Shown in pieces: positions 1-9,224 of a DNA stretch of 64,000 bases (its first letter is position 1; each line of letters opens with the position of its first letter). The notes under the pieces were generated by a model. It saw only the letters and a program-made list of their open reading frames with translations, was not told the DNA's origin and did not search any database. Origin of the DNA: Aquimarina sp. AU58 (GTDB lineage Bacteria; Bacteroidota; Bacteroidia; Flavobacteriales; Flavobacteriaceae); contig NZ_OMPD01000006.1 of assembly GCF_900312745.1 (NCBI RefSeq), forward strand, positions 124,001-188,000. Reading direction: 5' to 3'. Both the position numbers and the translations under genes were made by a program.

Positions 1-87
1 AATTGGCCTTCGGGCATCTTCCATGAGATTACGTAAAATCTCTTTATCGATACCATCAATTTTTAAGGTATTGTTTTGACCCTTCAT
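1..87 (-). CDS. Lrp/AsnC-family transcriptional regulator (N-terminal fragment)
   Basis: Only the first 29 codons are present; the gene runs off the left edge. The peptide starts MKGQNNTLKIDGIDKEILRN and continues LMEDARRPI, which matches the start of the Lrp/AsnC winged-helix domain (the usual pattern is LD-x-ID-x-KIL-x-L-x-x-DAR). These proteins are DNA-binding regulators of amino-acid metabolism. The next gene on the same strand is a saccharopine dehydrogenase-like enzyme, 145 bp downstream of nothing but AT-rich DNA on the other side, so a link to lysine metabolism is plausible but is only inferred from adjacency. Confidence 0.75.
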   Translation of the reverse strand, partial: MKGQNNTLKIDGIDKEILRNLMEDARRPI

Positions 88-232
88 AAGAGTTGAAATT
101 ACAATTATTAACTAAAAATACAATTAATGGTTTGTAATTGAAATGTAAAAATAGAAATTATTAAAAAATTAAATCAACTAATCATTCAATAGATTTTAGA
201 TTGAATTAAGAAGTGCTGGTTTTTTAATTTGT

Positions 233-1603
233 CTATCCTTTTACACCATCTGGGTTATAACCAAGATAATCGCATTCTCTTTCCTTAAATACAATACCAT
301 ACTCTTCAAGTTCTTCGAGGATAGGAGTGTACACCTCTTCCTGAATAGGAATCTGTACTCCCGGAGTAGTGATCTGTTTATTCAGAATTCGTAATGTAGC
401 CATTGCGACTGGCAAACCTACAGTTCTTGCCATTGCCGTGTATGTTTGATCTTTGCCAATACTTACCATAGTAGCATCTATCTGTTTATGTTTGCCATTA
501 ATCTCATAACCAAACTTATGATACATCACGATCATATCCTTATCTCCTTCATCCAAAGTCCATTTATCCATCAATATTTTCTGAAGAATCTGTGCTGGAG
601 TAGCATTAGGGATACCTACTTTTTTATCTGGGTTAAAAAGATCAAGCTCCAGAAGTTTATCCCACATAATATCATCTTGATCAATCTTAAGGTAGTGACG
701 AAGTTTCAACTCTACCGAATCTGAAGGAGAATAGGCAAGAAAACTATTTGTGAAATCGCGATAACTCATGTCTTCCGAATTTGCAAGGGTATAATCATCT
801 GCAGTCATTCCTAGCTGTACAAAAGTATTCCAGGCTCTAGAAAACCCTACTCTTCTTATAGTTCCTCTATATAGGGTTAAGATGTCATCTAATCCATAAA
901 TGCTTTGGTATTTTAAAGAATTTCGATTTGCATAGGCTTCAAAACGACCATAATTTTCGACTTCTAAAAACTCAGTTCTTCTAAATAATTTATGATAAGG
1001 AATATATTTATATGTTCCTTCCTGTAGAAACTCTGCAGCACCACCTTGTCCGGCAATAACCACATTACGAGGATTCCAGGTAAATTTATAATTCCATAAG
1101 TTAGTGTCACTCTCGGGAGCGACCAGGCCACCTGTAAAAGACTCGAACAAAATTATTTTACCGCCTTGATTTCTAATCCTGTCTATGACCTGCATTGCAC
1201 TCATATGATCAATGCCGGGGTCTAGACCAATCTCATTCATAAAGACGAGCCCTTTTTCACGAACTTTTGCATCGAGTTCCTGCATTTCTGGACTAACATA
1301 TGATGCAGTAACCATGCATTTACCAAACTGTAAGCAATCTTTAGCTACTTCGATATGAAACCGTGCAGGAAGCATTGATACTACAATATCTGCATTTTGA
1401 ATAGCTTTTTCTCGTGAGTCCTGATCAAAAACATTCAGAAGTACTGCTTCTGTATTGGGATGATCGCTAGCTAGTTTTTTTGCATTTTCAATAGAAATAT
1501 CACCAATAGTGATATATAAATTTTCTGAACTAGATTTATCCTGAAAATATTTAATGAGAACTGCAGTAGATTTACCTGCACCAATAACTAAGATCTTTCG
1601 CAT
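233..1603 (-). CDS. Saccharopine dehydrogenase / lysine-ketoglutarate reductase family protein
   Basis: This 456-residue protein starts with a Rossmann NAD(P)-binding motif (MRKILVIGAGKSTAVLIKYF) and continues with the saccharopine-dehydrogenase signatures ADIVVSMLPARFH, NEIGLDPGIDHMSA and ESFTGGLVAPES. The family makes or breaks saccharopine in lysine degradation or biosynthesis; in Bacteroidota the homologues are annotated as saccharopine dehydrogenase (Lys9-like). The enzyme is expected to be cytosolic. It stands alone on the minus strand, divergent from the DUF423 gene, with a likely promoter in 1604-1740. The direction of the reaction and the true substrate cannot be read from sequence. 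Confidence 0.85.
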   Translation of the reverse strand: MRKILVIGAGKSTAVLIKYFQDKSSSENLYITIGDISIENAKKLASDHPNTEAVLLNVFDQDSREKAIQNADIVVSMLPARFHIEVAKDCLQFGKCMVTASYVSPEMQELDAKVREKGLVFMNEIGLDPGIDHMSAMQVIDRIRNQGGKIILFESFTGGLVAPESDTNLWNYKFTWNPRNVVIAGQGGAAEFLQEGTYKYIPYHKLFRRTEFLEVENYGRFEAYANRNSLKYQSIYGLDDILTLYRGTIRRVGFSRAWNTFVQLGMTADDYTLANSEDMSYRDFTNSFLAYSPSDSVELKLRHYLKIDQDDIMWDKLLELDLFNPDKKVGIPNATPAQILQKILMDKWTLDEGDKDMIVMYHKFGYEINGKHKQIDATMVSIGKDQTYTAMARTVGLPVAMATLRILNKQITTPGVQIPIQEEVYTPILEELEEYGIVFKERECDYLGYNPDGVKG

Positions 1604-1740
1604 ACCTTCTGATATTTTGATAACTTTGATACGAATGTAATAAATACCGTAAAGATTAGGTTCTCTATAACTGCGGATTAATTATATTTTTGAAGAATTT
1701 TTGTCTAAAGTTTAAAATTTAATACTTGTTATAGTCAATT

Positions 1741-2139
1741 ATGAATAAAATATCAGCAAACAAAACAATTTTGATTACCGGTGCCGTGATGGCATTACTT
1801 GCAGTAATATTAGGAGCCTTTGGAGCTCATGGATTAGAAAAGTTAGTAGATCCAGAAAGTATTAATTCTTTTACTACCGGGGTGCGATATCAAATGTATC
1901 ATGCTATCGTTTGTATTATTTTGGGGAATATGTCTGTTTTACAAGAGGTTACCAGAAAGCGTATTTTTTACTTTTTCATGGGGGGAATAACCCTTTTTTC
2001 TGGGTCAATATACCTTTTGGTGATCGATGAAATTTTAGGAATTTCTCTGTCAAGCATTGGTTTTATTACCCCTTTGGGAGGTCTTTTACTGATACTTGGA
2101 TGGGTTTTTTTCGTAATTTCATTAGTAAAGATTAAGTGA
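1741..2139 (+). CDS. DUF423 family small membrane protein
   Basis: A 132-residue protein with four hydrophobic segments and the DUF423 signature (ITGAVMALLAVILGAFGAHGLE, then a YQMYHAIV segment and a final GGLLLILGW segment). Members of this family (YwdK-like) are inner-membrane proteins of unknown function. It is followed after 69 bp by pckA, which has its own promoter, so the two need not share a transcript. I cannot say what it does. Confidence 0.85.
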   Translation: MNKISANKTILITGAVMALLAVILGAFGAHGLEKLVDPESINSFTTGVRYQMYHAIVCIILGNMSVLQEVTRKRIFYFFMGGITLFSGSIYLLVIDEILGISLSSIGFITPLGGLLLILGWVFFVISLVKIK

Positions 2140-2143
2140 TTTT

Positions 2144-2178
2144 TTTGTCGGATGGTGTAATTATTATTTATAATTTTG
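2144..2178 (+). promoter_or_regulatory. Bacteroidota-type promoter of pckA
   Basis: A TTTG at 2144-2147 is followed after 23 nt by TAATTTTG at 2171-2178, matching the flavobacterial -33 TTG / -7 TAnnTTTG form. A TTG codon at 2176 falls inside the -7 box and so cannot be the translation start; this supports the ATG at 2209. Confidence 0.6.
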
Positions 2179-2208
2179 CACGTACATAACAAACACAACA
2201 TATTATAT

Positions 2209-3765
2209 ATGGAACCACTGTATCCAACTACGAAAACGTTTTCGTTAAAGAATTACGGTATTGAAAATGCTACAATGCGCTACCAATTACCTTCTGAAAA
2301 TCTTCAAGAAGAAGTAGTGCGAAAAGGTCAAGGGAAAATAACCAAATCAGGTGCATTAACAATTAATACAGGCGAATTTACTGGACGATCCCCTATGGAT
2401 CGTTTTATTGTTAAAGATCATATCACACAAGATAAAGTCTGGTGGGGAGATATTAATATTCCTTTTGATCAAGATGCATTTGATGCATTGTATGATAAAG
2501 TAACGAATTACCTTTCGGAAAAAGAAGTATTTGTGCGTGATAGCTATGCATGCGCCGACCCAGAATATAAATTAAATATTCGGGTACTTAATGAATATCC
2601 ATGGTCTAATATGTTTGCATATAACATGTTTTTAAGGCCAGAAAAAAAAGAATTAGAATCTTTTGATCCTGATTGGTTGATCGTTAATGCGCCCGGCTTT
2701 ATGGCAGATCCAGAAGTAGATGGTACACGACAGCATAATTTTGCAATCCTTAATTTTTCTAAAAAGATAGCTTTAATAGGAGGAACTGGATATACAGGTG
2801 AGATTAAGAAAGGGATTTTCTCTGCTTTAAACTTCATTCTTCCTGTAGAACGTAATTGTTTACCTATGCATTGCTCTGCAAATGAAGGAGAAGATGGTAA
2901 AACAGCTCTGTTTTTTGGATTATCAGGAACTGGTAAAACTACTTTATCTACAGATCCTAAGAGAAAATTAATAGGAGATGATGAACATGCCTGGACAGAA
3001 GAAGATACAGTATTTAATTTTGAAGGAGGATGCTATGCTAAAGTAATAGACCTTTCTTCAGAAAAAGAACCTGAAATTTATAGTGCTATTAAAAAAGGAG
3101 CATTATTAGAAAATATAATTATAGATGATAACGGAGTTGTAGATTATACAGACTCTAGTATTACTCAAAATACAAGAGTAAGTTATCCGATTGATCATAT
3201 AGAAAATATTAAGGTGCCTAGTAGGGGTAAAACGGTAACCAATATCTTTTTCCTTACTGCAGATGCTTTTGGGGTATTACCTCCTATTTCTAAGTTAACC
3301 AAAGAGCAAGCTTCTTATCATTTTATTAGTGGGTATACAGCTAAGGTTGCAGGAACCGAAGCTGGAGTTAATGAGCCGTTACCAAGTTTTTCTGCTTGTT
3401 TTGGTGCTCCTTTTATGCCACTACATCCTAAAGAATATGGAGATATGCTAATGGATAAGATCGAAAAAACAGGAGCTAATGTCTGGTTGGTAAATACGGG
3501 ATGGACCGGTGGAGCATACGGTACAGGGAGCCGAATGAAATTGAAATATACCCGGGCAATGATCAATGCAGCTTTAGAAGGTAAACTTGATGATGTAAAC
3601 TATGTTACTGATAATCATTTTGATCTTAGTATGCCAGAAAGCTGTCCTGATGTACCTTCAGATATTCTGAATCCAAGAAATACATGGGCAGATAAAGAAG
3701 CTTATGATGCTAAGGCAGAAGAACTGGTAAATTCTTTCAAAAAGAATTTTAAACAATTTGAATAA
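2209..3765 (+). CDS. pckA: Phosphoenolpyruvate carboxykinase (ATP)
   Basis: Converts oxaloacetate and ATP to phosphoenolpyruvate, CO2 and ADP, the first committed step of gluconeogenesis, in the cytosol. From the ATG at 2209 it is 518 residues, close to the usual 520-540. Visible motifs are the Walker A-like GLSGTGKTTLSTDP, the metal-binding LIGDDEHAWTEE, and the C-terminal NTGWTGGAYGTGSRMKLKYTR. The frame is open upstream to a TTG at 2176, but that codon lies in the -7 promoter box, so the ATG at 2209 (MEPLYPTTKTF) is chosen. A strong hairpin terminator follows the stop. Confidence 0.97.
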   Translation: MEPLYPTTKTFSLKNYGIENATMRYQLPSENLQEEVVRKGQGKITKSGALTINTGEFTGRSPMDRFIVKDHITQDKVWWGDINIPFDQDAFDALYDKVTNYLSEKEVFVRDSYACADPEYKLNIRVLNEYPWSNMFAYNMFLRPEKKELESFDPDWLIVNAPGFMADPEVDGTRQHNFAILNFSKKIALIGGTGYTGEIKKGIFSALNFILPVERNCLPMHCSANEGEDGKTALFFGLSGTGKTTLSTDPKRKLIGDDEHAWTEEDTVFNFEGGCYAKVIDLSSEKEPEIYSAIKKGALLENIIIDDNGVVDYTDSSITQNTRVSYPIDHIENIKVPSRGKTVTNIFFLTADAFGVLPPISKLTKEQASYHFISGYTAKVAGTEAGVNEPLPSFSACFGAPFMPLHPKEYGDMLMDKIEKTGANVWLVNTGWTGGAYGTGSRMKLKYTRAMINAALEGKLDDVNYVTDNHFDLSMPESCPDVPSDILNPRNTWADKEAYDAKAEELVNSFKKNFKQFE

Positions 3766-3784
3766 GATTTTTCACTGCAATACT

Positions 3785-3817
3785 AAAAAAGGGATCGATA
3801 TTCGATCCCTTTTTTTA
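3785..3817. terminator. Bidirectional intrinsic terminator pckA / hemD
   Basis: Perfect inverted repeat GGGATCGA-TAT-TCGATCCC flanked by six A upstream and seven T downstream. It lies between the convergent pckA and hemD genes and can stop transcription from both sides. Confidence 0.9.
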
Positions 3818-3841
3818 TACATTGAAAATAAATAAAACTAT

Positions 3842-4588
3842 CTATTTCTTATTTGCTTCTTTAATATATTTTTGAAGCGCCATTGTCATTGATGGTGTCT
3901 CTGGAGTCGGTGCCTGAATGTTAACAATTAGGTTGTGCTCTTCGGCTGCTTTAACTGTTGAGTTTCCAAACACAGCAATTCTGGTGTCGTTTTGTTTGAA
4001 ATCAGGAAAATTCTCGAATAAAGATTGTATTCCAGATGGACTAAAAAACACCAAAATATCATAAAATACATCTCTTAAGTCAGAAAGGTCACTTACCACA
4101 GTTCTGTAAAAAACAGCTTGTTTCCATTCTACTTTTAGACTATCCAATGTTTCAGGAATTAGTGGCTTTAACTTGTCTGAAGAAGGTAATAAAAACTTCT
4201 CATTTTTATATTTCTTGATCAAAGGAGATAGTTCCTGAAACGTACGCTTTCCAACATATATCTTTCTTTTTCGATATACAACATACTTCTGTAAATAATA
4301 TGCTACGGCTTCACTTTGACAAAAATACTTGAGTGTGTCAGGTACTTTATAACGCATTTCGTCTGCTATTCTAAAGAAATGATCAACAGAGTTACGGCTA
4401 GTAAGGATAATAGCAGTATATAATGATAAATCTACTTTTTGTAACCTTACTTCTTTTGAGTCAACTCCCTCTACATGAATGAAGGGGATAAAGTCAATTT
4501 TTACTTTTTCCTTTTCTTCTAAATCAAAATAAGGTGAATTTTCCACTTTAGGCTCCGGCTGTGAAACCAAAATTGTCTTCACTTTCAT
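3842..4588 (-). CDS. hemD: Uroporphyrinogen-III synthase (HemD family)
   Basis: A 248-residue protein with the two-lobed HemD layout seen in Bacteroidota: an N-terminal segment (MKVKTILVSQPEPK, AIILTSRNSVDHFF) and a C-terminal lobe with DILVFFSPSGIQSLFENF and IAVFGNSTVKAAEE. The enzyme closes hydroxymethylbilane to uroporphyrinogen III in haem biosynthesis. Sequence conservation in this family is low; the call rests on the TSRNSV and FFSPSGI motifs and on the neighbouring DUF4271 gene, a common flavobacterial arrangement. It is 34 bp downstream of the DUF4271 gene, probably in one operon. Confidence 0.85.
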   Translation of the reverse strand: MKVKTILVSQPEPKVENSPYFDLEEKEKVKIDFIPFIHVEGVDSKEVRLQKVDLSLYTAIILTSRNSVDHFFRIADEMRYKVPDTLKYFCQSEAVAYYLQKYVVYRKRKIYVGKRTFQELSPLIKKYKNEKFLLPSSDKLKPLIPETLDSLKVEWKQAVFYRTVVSDLSDLRDVFYDILVFFSPSGIQSLFENFPDFKQNDTRIAVFGNSTVKAAEEHNLIVNIQAPTPETPSMTMALQKYIKEANKK

Positions 4589-4622
4589 ATATTTTCTTTC
4601 TTTTTTGTAAAGATCCTACTAA

Positions 4623-5306
4623 TTAACTAATAAGCTTATACAGTATAAAATAGGGTGCGATTTCAAGTGCGCAAAGATACAAAATAAAATAAAATAAGTG
4701 GTTCAAAATAATATTTTCGTTTTTCTTATAAAAAGAAACAAGCATGATTGTATTGAGAATAATTAGTAAAATTAGGAGTATTATGAATGCAATTTTAGAG
4801 GGTTGTAAAGCATAAATAAATATAATATTAATGGGTAACAATATGACTCCCATAAAATTACGATAGGACACTTTGTAAAATAAATATTCATCAATTATAG
4901 AGTCAATAGAAAAAATAGTTGCAACTATTTTTTCTATAAGTAATTTACAAATAACGATAACGGTATATATGATTGCAATCTTAAAATACAATGTAATTTG
5001 ATTGGGTACCACTTGCCACTCAAATACACCAAAGCATAAATATAGGAACAACGATACCGAAACGACCTGAAACAATAGTAAGATCGCATTAAATAAAGAA
5101 GAAAGCTTATTTAACTTTTGATAGGATATAATATATTTACTGTTACTAAAAAGCATCATGAAATCAGTAAAGCGAAGCATATTCACTCCTTTGGCTGTAG
5201 CTAGCAGCATCAGGCATACTGTGATTATGATAGTTAGCCAATTTGTTGATGTTATTTCTCGTAAAATAAATTCCATATTCTGTTCTTGGATCAAAATTAC
5301 GATCAA
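4623..5306 (-). CDS. DUF4271 family integral membrane protein
   Basis: About 220 residues with six or so hydrophobic segments and the family-typical middle region (YHxF-like positions are replaced by LLFQVVSVSLFLYL and YKVSYRNFMGVILLPINIIF). The family is restricted to Bacteroidota and has no known function; it typically sits between a polyprenol-phosphate mannosyltransferase gene and hemD, exactly as here. The frame is open to a TTG ten codons upstream of the ATG at about 5277; the ATG (MEFILREITSTNW) is the likelier start. Divergent from the glycosyltransferase gene. Confidence 0.75.
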   Translation of the reverse strand: MIVILIQEQNMEFILREITSTNWLTIIITVCLMLLATAKGVNMLRFTDFMMLFSNSKYIISYQKLNKLSSLFNAILLLFQVVSVSLFLYLCFGVFEWQVVPNQITLYFKIAIIYTVIVICKLLIEKIVATIFSIDSIIDEYLFYKVSYRNFMGVILLPINIIFIYALQPSKIAFIILLILLIILNTIMLVSFYKKNENIILNHLFYFILYLCALEIAPYFILYKLIS

Positions 5307-5347
5307 TTAACTCATAAAAACAAGAAAATAACTAGTAATTATTTAGT

Positions 5348-5355
5348 TATATTTG
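5348..5355 (+). promoter_or_regulatory. -7 promoter box (TATATTTG) of the mannosyltransferase operon
   Basis: TATATTTG matches TAnnTTTG and ends 18 nt before the ATG at 5373. No convincing -33 TTG is seen. Confidence 0.45.
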
Positions 5356-5372
5356 CCTGAAAAATAGCCTAG

Positions 5373-6104
5373 ATGGTGGATGCCTTAGTTATAATCCCTA
5401 CCTATAATGAAATTGAAAATGTGGAGCGTATCATTAAAAATGTGCTTTCGCTTCAACGTGATTTCCATATTCTTATTGTAGATGATAATTCTCAAGATGG
5501 AACTGCAGATAAGATAAAGGAGTTACAGTTAGAACACCCAGAGTCTCTTTTCTTAATAGAACGAGAAGGGAAATTAGGTTTAGGTACAGCATATATTACT
5601 GGTTTCGAATGGGCACTAGAACGATCTTACGAGTATATTTTTGAAATGGATGCAGATTTCTCTCATAATCCTAATGATCTTATACGGTTGTATAATGCTT
5701 GTGCAAAAGGATCTTCTCAGGTTGCTATTGGGTCTAGATATGTGACCGGGGTAAATGTAGTAAACTGGCCAATGAGTAGAGTTTTATTATCCTGGGGAGC
5801 TTCAAAATATGTTCGATTTATAACAGGAATGGATATTCATGACACAACCGCAGGATTTGTCTGTTATAAAAGAGAGGTATTAGAAAAAATAAACCTTAAA
5901 AAAATTCGATTTGTAGGATATGCCTTTCAAATAGAGATGAAGTTTAAGGCATATTTATTAAAATTTAAAATAAAAGAAATCCCTGTAATCTTTACCGATA
6001 GAACCAGGGGAACATCAAAAATGAGCAAAGGAATTATTTCTGAAGCTGTTTTTGGTGTTATAAAAATGAAATTTAACAGCTTATTTAATCGCTACGAAAT
6101 ATGA
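5373..6104 (+). CDS. Polyprenol monophosphomannose synthase (GT2)
   Basis: A 243-residue family-2 glycosyltransferase related to dolichol-phosphate mannose synthase. It shows the GT-A motifs in order: VIIPTYNEIENVERI near the N-terminus, ILIVDDNSQDGTADKI, the DxD-like FEMDADFSHNP, and AIGSRYVTG. The likely reaction moves mannose from GDP-mannose to a polyprenyl phosphate at the cytosolic face of the inner membrane. There is no C-terminal membrane segment, as in the single-domain bacterial forms. Its stop overlaps the dihydroorotase start (ATGA), so the two are translationally coupled. Confidence 0.88.
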   Translation: MVDALVIIPTYNEIENVERIIKNVLSLQRDFHILIVDDNSQDGTADKIKELQLEHPESLFLIEREGKLGLGTAYITGFEWALERSYEYIFEMDADFSHNPNDLIRLYNACAKGSSQVAIGSRYVTGVNVVNWPMSRVLLSWGASKYVRFITGMDIHDTTAGFVCYKREVLEKINLKKIRFVGYAFQIEMKFKAYLLKFKIKEIPVIFTDRTRGTSKMSKGIISEAVFGVIKMKFNSLFNRYEI

Positions 6105-7447
6105 TTATGGATAATGTGCTTATTAAAAATGCTAACATCGTTAATGAAGGGCAGATTTTTAATGGAGATGTATATATAGAAAATGGTATTTTTAAAGAAA
6201 TTGCACCGCAGATAAGTGCAAAATCACCAGATGTGCACATTTTTGATGCCGAAGGCAAATACTTATTGCCTGGGGTCATTGATGATCAGGTGCATTTTAG
6301 AGAACCGGGATTAACACATAAAGCAACTATAGAAACTGAGTCCAGGGCTGCTATAGCCGGTGGTATTACTTCTTTTATAGAAATGCCTAATACTGTACCG
6401 CAAACAACAACAATAGAAAAACTCGAAGAAAAGTTTGAAATCGCTGCAAAAACAAGCTATGCGAATTATTCTTTTATGTTTGGAGGCACAAACGATAACT
6501 TAGAAGAAATTCTGAAAGTAGATCCTAAAAAAGTGGCAGCACTTAAACTCTTTCTGGGATCATCTACAGGAAATATGCTGGTCGATAATCCAGAAGTATT
6601 AGAAAAAATATTTTCATCTACAGACTTGTTAATCGCGGTGCATTGTGAAGATGAAGAAACGATTAAGAATAATACTGCAAAATATAAGGCAGAGTATGGT
6701 GATGATATCCCTGTAAAATTTCATCCAATTATAAGGAGTGAAGAAGCGTGTTATTTATCTTCATCACAAGCGATAGCACTGGCTAAAAAAACGGGAGCGC
6801 GATTACATGTTTTTCATCTTTCGACAGCAAAGGAATTAGAATTGTTCACTAATAAAATTCCGCTTAAGGAAAAGAAAATAACAGCCGAAGTTTGTATTCA
6901 CCACTTGTGGTTTTCTGATACAGATTATGAAGAAAAAGGGACATTGATTAAATGGAATCCTGCTGTAAAAACAGCAAAGGACAGGGATGCTCTGTTTAAA
7001 GCATTGCTAAAGGATAAAATAGATGTAATTGCTACAGATCATGCTCCACATACTAAAGAGGAAAAAGATAATGTGTATACCAAAGCACCATCTGGAGGTC
7101 CATTGGTACAGCACGCACTTCCTGCTATGTTAGAATTTTACCACCAGGATAAAATAAGCTTAGAAAAGATCGTTGAAAAAATGTGTCATAATCCGGCGAT
7201 ATTGTTTCAGATCGAGAAAAGAGGCTTTATAAAAGAAGGGTATTATGCAGATGCTGTATTGGTCGATATAAACGCTCCCTGGACAGTAAATAAAGATAAT
7301 ATTTCATATAAATGTGGGTGGTCACCTTTTGAAGGAACTACCTTTAGATCGAGGATTACGCATACTTTTGTTAATGGAAGTTTGGTATATAAGAATTTTA
7401 AATTCTATGATGTGCGACACGCACAACGATTAACTTTTGACAGATGA
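6101..7447 (+). CDS. pyrC: Dihydroorotase (class I, amidohydrolase family)
   Basis: Catalyses ring closure of carbamoyl-aspartate to dihydroorotate in pyrimidine synthesis. The 448-residue protein has the metal-binding VHFREPG motif, the EMPNTVP motif, and a late IATDHAPHTKEEK motif typical of class I dihydroorotases; allantoinase is the main alternative within the family. It overlaps the upstream gene by four bases (ATGA) and the downstream DUF4296 gene by four bases, giving a tight three-gene operon. A second in-frame ATG two codons in cannot be excluded as the start. Confidence 0.9.
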   Translation: MIMDNVLIKNANIVNEGQIFNGDVYIENGIFKEIAPQISAKSPDVHIFDAEGKYLLPGVIDDQVHFREPGLTHKATIETESRAAIAGGITSFIEMPNTVPQTTTIEKLEEKFEIAAKTSYANYSFMFGGTNDNLEEILKVDPKKVAALKLFLGSSTGNMLVDNPEVLEKIFSSTDLLIAVHCEDEETIKNNTAKYKAEYGDDIPVKFHPIIRSEEACYLSSSQAIALAKKTGARLHVFHLSTAKELELFTNKIPLKEKKITAEVCIHHLWFSDTDYEEKGTLIKWNPAVKTAKDRDALFKALLKDKIDVIATDHAPHTKEEKDNVYTKAPSGGPLVQHALPAMLEFYHQDKISLEKIVEKMCHNPAILFQIEKRGFIKEGYYADAVLVDINAPWTVNKDNISYKCGWSPFEGTTFRSRITHTFVNGSLVYKNFKFYDVRHAQRLTFDR

Positions 7448-7953
7448 TTAGAAATGTAATATATACTGTAGCTTTTCTGACTATTATTTCTTGCCAGAGT
7501 ATAGATAAAAGTCCTAAACCAGAATCATTTATAGAAGAAGACCGTATGGTTGAAATTCTAACTGATATTGCTTTTGTAAGAGCAGCAAAAAGCTCTAATA
7601 GAAAAATTTTTGAAGAAAAAAGTATTAACCCTGAAGATTTTATTCTGAAAAAACATGGTGTAGATAGTATTATTTTTGCAAAAAATAATGCCTGGTATTC
7701 TGGTCAGATAGAAAAATATGAAGCGATTCTTATTCGTGTAAAGGCTAATCTGGATAAAGAAACAGCAAAATACGAGAAGCTGAAAAAGGAAGAGGATTCT
7801 ATTAAAAAGATTGAAGATTCTATTGCAAAAAGTAAAGATACGCTTAAGCTTAAGGATCTACCTGTTATTACAGAAGATGTAATCGAAGACAAGATAGAAG
7901 AAGCCAAGAAAAAAAGGGCTAATACCCCTCCTCCTCCTTCAAAAAAACAGTAG
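7444..7953 (+). CDS. DUF4296 family lipoprotein
   Basis: A 169-residue protein with a lipoprotein signal peptide (MIRNVIYTVAFLTIISC; cysteine at about residue 17) and a DUF4296 domain (RMVEILTDIAFVRAAKSS, then ILKKHGVDSIIFAKNNAWYS). The last 60 residues form a charged coiled coil with repeated KKIEDSIAKSKD-type sequence and end in a proline-rich tail. The function is unknown. The last gene of the mannosyltransferase-pyrC operon; its 3' end overlaps the convergent epimerase gene by 35 bp. Confidence 0.85.
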   Translation: MIRNVIYTVAFLTIISCQSIDKSPKPESFIEEDRMVEILTDIAFVRAAKSSNRKIFEEKSINPEDFILKKHGVDSIIFAKNNAWYSGQIEKYEAILIRVKANLDKETAKYEKLKKEEDSIKKIEDSIAKSKDTLKLKDLPVITEDVIEDKIEEAKKKRANTPPPPSKKQ

Positions 7954-8938
7954 CAGTTTCTTTAATGCTTCTTTCAATCGGAGTAAAACTATAGATAAGC
8001 TCTTTTTTTATTTTGTCATTCTCATAGTATCTTGTAGAAAATGCACTTCGTATAGATGATCTAAATATGGATCTGTTTGTTCTAAACAACATATGGCTAA
8101 CACGTTGTACATTATAGGCAATTTTCATCAAAAAGGGAGAAATTCTCTTTTTAGGTAATGGTTTGTGCAGTGCCTGGGCAATCATGCCAAAAGCATTTTT
8201 GTAACTTAAATTCTCACCAACCAGAATATAACGTTGATTACTATAGGAGCCTGTAGTAAGTTTATACATAATATCGATAACATCCCCTATAGCTACATAA
8301 CCGGTGGTTCCGGTCGTATAATATTTCATTCCTTTATATATTCTTTTAAAGAGATACCCACTACCATTATCAAAAAAACCTGGACCGATAATGATACCAG
8401 GGTTTACAATTACTGCGGTAAGCCCCTCATGTATTCCTCTCCAGACCTCCATTTCTGCACCGTATTTGGTAATTGAATACACAGAATTGGGAGTTTCGGG
8501 ATTCCATTCGGCTTTTTCATCAATATGAGAACTGGATAAATTTTCTCCAAGTGTTGCAATTGAACTTACATAGCAGAGCTTAGTTACCTTTTTGAGTAAA
8601 CAAAGGTTTACAATATTTGCAGTACCATGGATATTGGCTTTTCTTAATTTTTTATAGTGAGATGGATTAAAGCTAATTTTGGCAGCGCAATGATATACAT
8701 GAGTAATTCCTTCAAAAGCTTGAGTTAAAACAGGAATATTATTGATATCGGTATTTACCCATTCTATGGTATCAAACAAGTGTTTTTCCTCACTTGTGAA
8801 ATAAGAAGAAAACACTTTTTTGGCATGTTCTTTTTTGGCCTCGGTTCTGTATAAGGCACGTACTTGTTGTTTTTCCTGTATGAGTCTAACCAGTAGATGT
8901 GTTCCTACTAAACCTGTTGCTCCTGTAACTAATATCAT
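7919..8938 (-). CDS. NAD-dependent epimerase/dehydratase (extended SDR)
   Basis: A 339-residue extended short-chain dehydrogenase with the glycine-rich nucleotide motif (MILVTGATGLVGTHLLVRL) and the catalytic YSITKYGAEMEV (YxxxK). It resembles dihydroflavonol-4-reductase-like SDRs, which reduce or epimerise diverse small molecules, so the substrate cannot be given. It overlaps the convergent DUF4296 gene by 35 bp. The hairpin at 8998-9035 separates it from the RiPP genes upstream. Confidence 0.88.
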   Translation of the reverse strand: MILVTGATGLVGTHLLVRLIQEKQQVRALYRTEAKKEHAKKVFSSYFTSEEKHLFDTIEWVNTDINNIPVLTQAFEGITHVYHCAAKISFNPSHYKKLRKANIHGTANIVNLCLLKKVTKLCYVSSIATLGENLSSSHIDEKAEWNPETPNSVYSITKYGAEMEVWRGIHEGLTAVIVNPGIIIGPGFFDNGSGYLFKRIYKGMKYYTTGTTGYVAIGDVIDIMYKLTTGSYSNQRYILVGENLSYKNAFGMIAQALHKPLPKKRISPFLMKIAYNVQRVSHMLFRTNRSIFRSSIRSAFSTRYYENDKIKKELIYSFTPIERSIKETATVFLKEEEGY

Positions 8939-8997
8939 AGTATATTATTCTACGATACTAAAGTAAACAATTAATGCACATTTTTTGATTAAATAAT

Positions 8998-9035
8998 AAA
9001 GACCCCAATATTTAAAAAATTTATTGAGGTCTTTT
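8998..9035 (-). terminator. Hairpin terminator after the RiPP precursors
   Basis: Inverted repeat AAAGACC(C)CAATA ... TATTG(A)GGTCTTT, directly after the stop of the first precursor gene. It has an A/T-rich tail on both sides and may act in both directions. Confidence 0.65.
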
Positions 9036-9041
9036 ATATTC

Positions 9042-9224
9042 TTAATCGCAATAATCAGTACATCTACATGTTGCAAGATCAGGCTCTTCTGTAGTGGTTG
9101 GTGTCTGATTATCACTTTTTCCTAGAGTTGGTGCTCCTCCATAAATAGTATGTAAACCATTTAATTTTGTGATTTCTAATTTTTTAAGATTCAATTTTTT
9201 TGAATTACTTGCTTGTTTTTTCAT
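9042..9224 (-). CDS. GG-leader RiPP precursor peptide A (lanthipeptide-like)
   Basis: A 60-residue peptide with a basic leader (KKLNLKKLEITKLNGLHTIYGG) and a double-glycine end, followed by a 30-residue core rich in Thr and Cys (TPTTTEEP, then ATCRCTDYCD). The leader resembles Bacteroidota class I lanthipeptide / GG-type natural-product precursors. No LanB/LanC, radical-SAM or C39-transporter gene is within the window, so modification and export would have to be done in trans. The leader and 5' region are nearly identical to precursor B, while the core differs. Confidence 0.75.
   Translation of the reverse strand: MKKQASNSKKLNLKKLEITKLNGLHTIYGGAPTLGKSDNQTPTTTEEPDLATCRCTDYCD

Noticed and set aside
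2176..2208. In-frame TTG 11 codons upstream of the pckA ATG
   Set aside because: The TTG is inside the -7 promoter box TAATTTTG, so it would not be in the transcript as a usable start.
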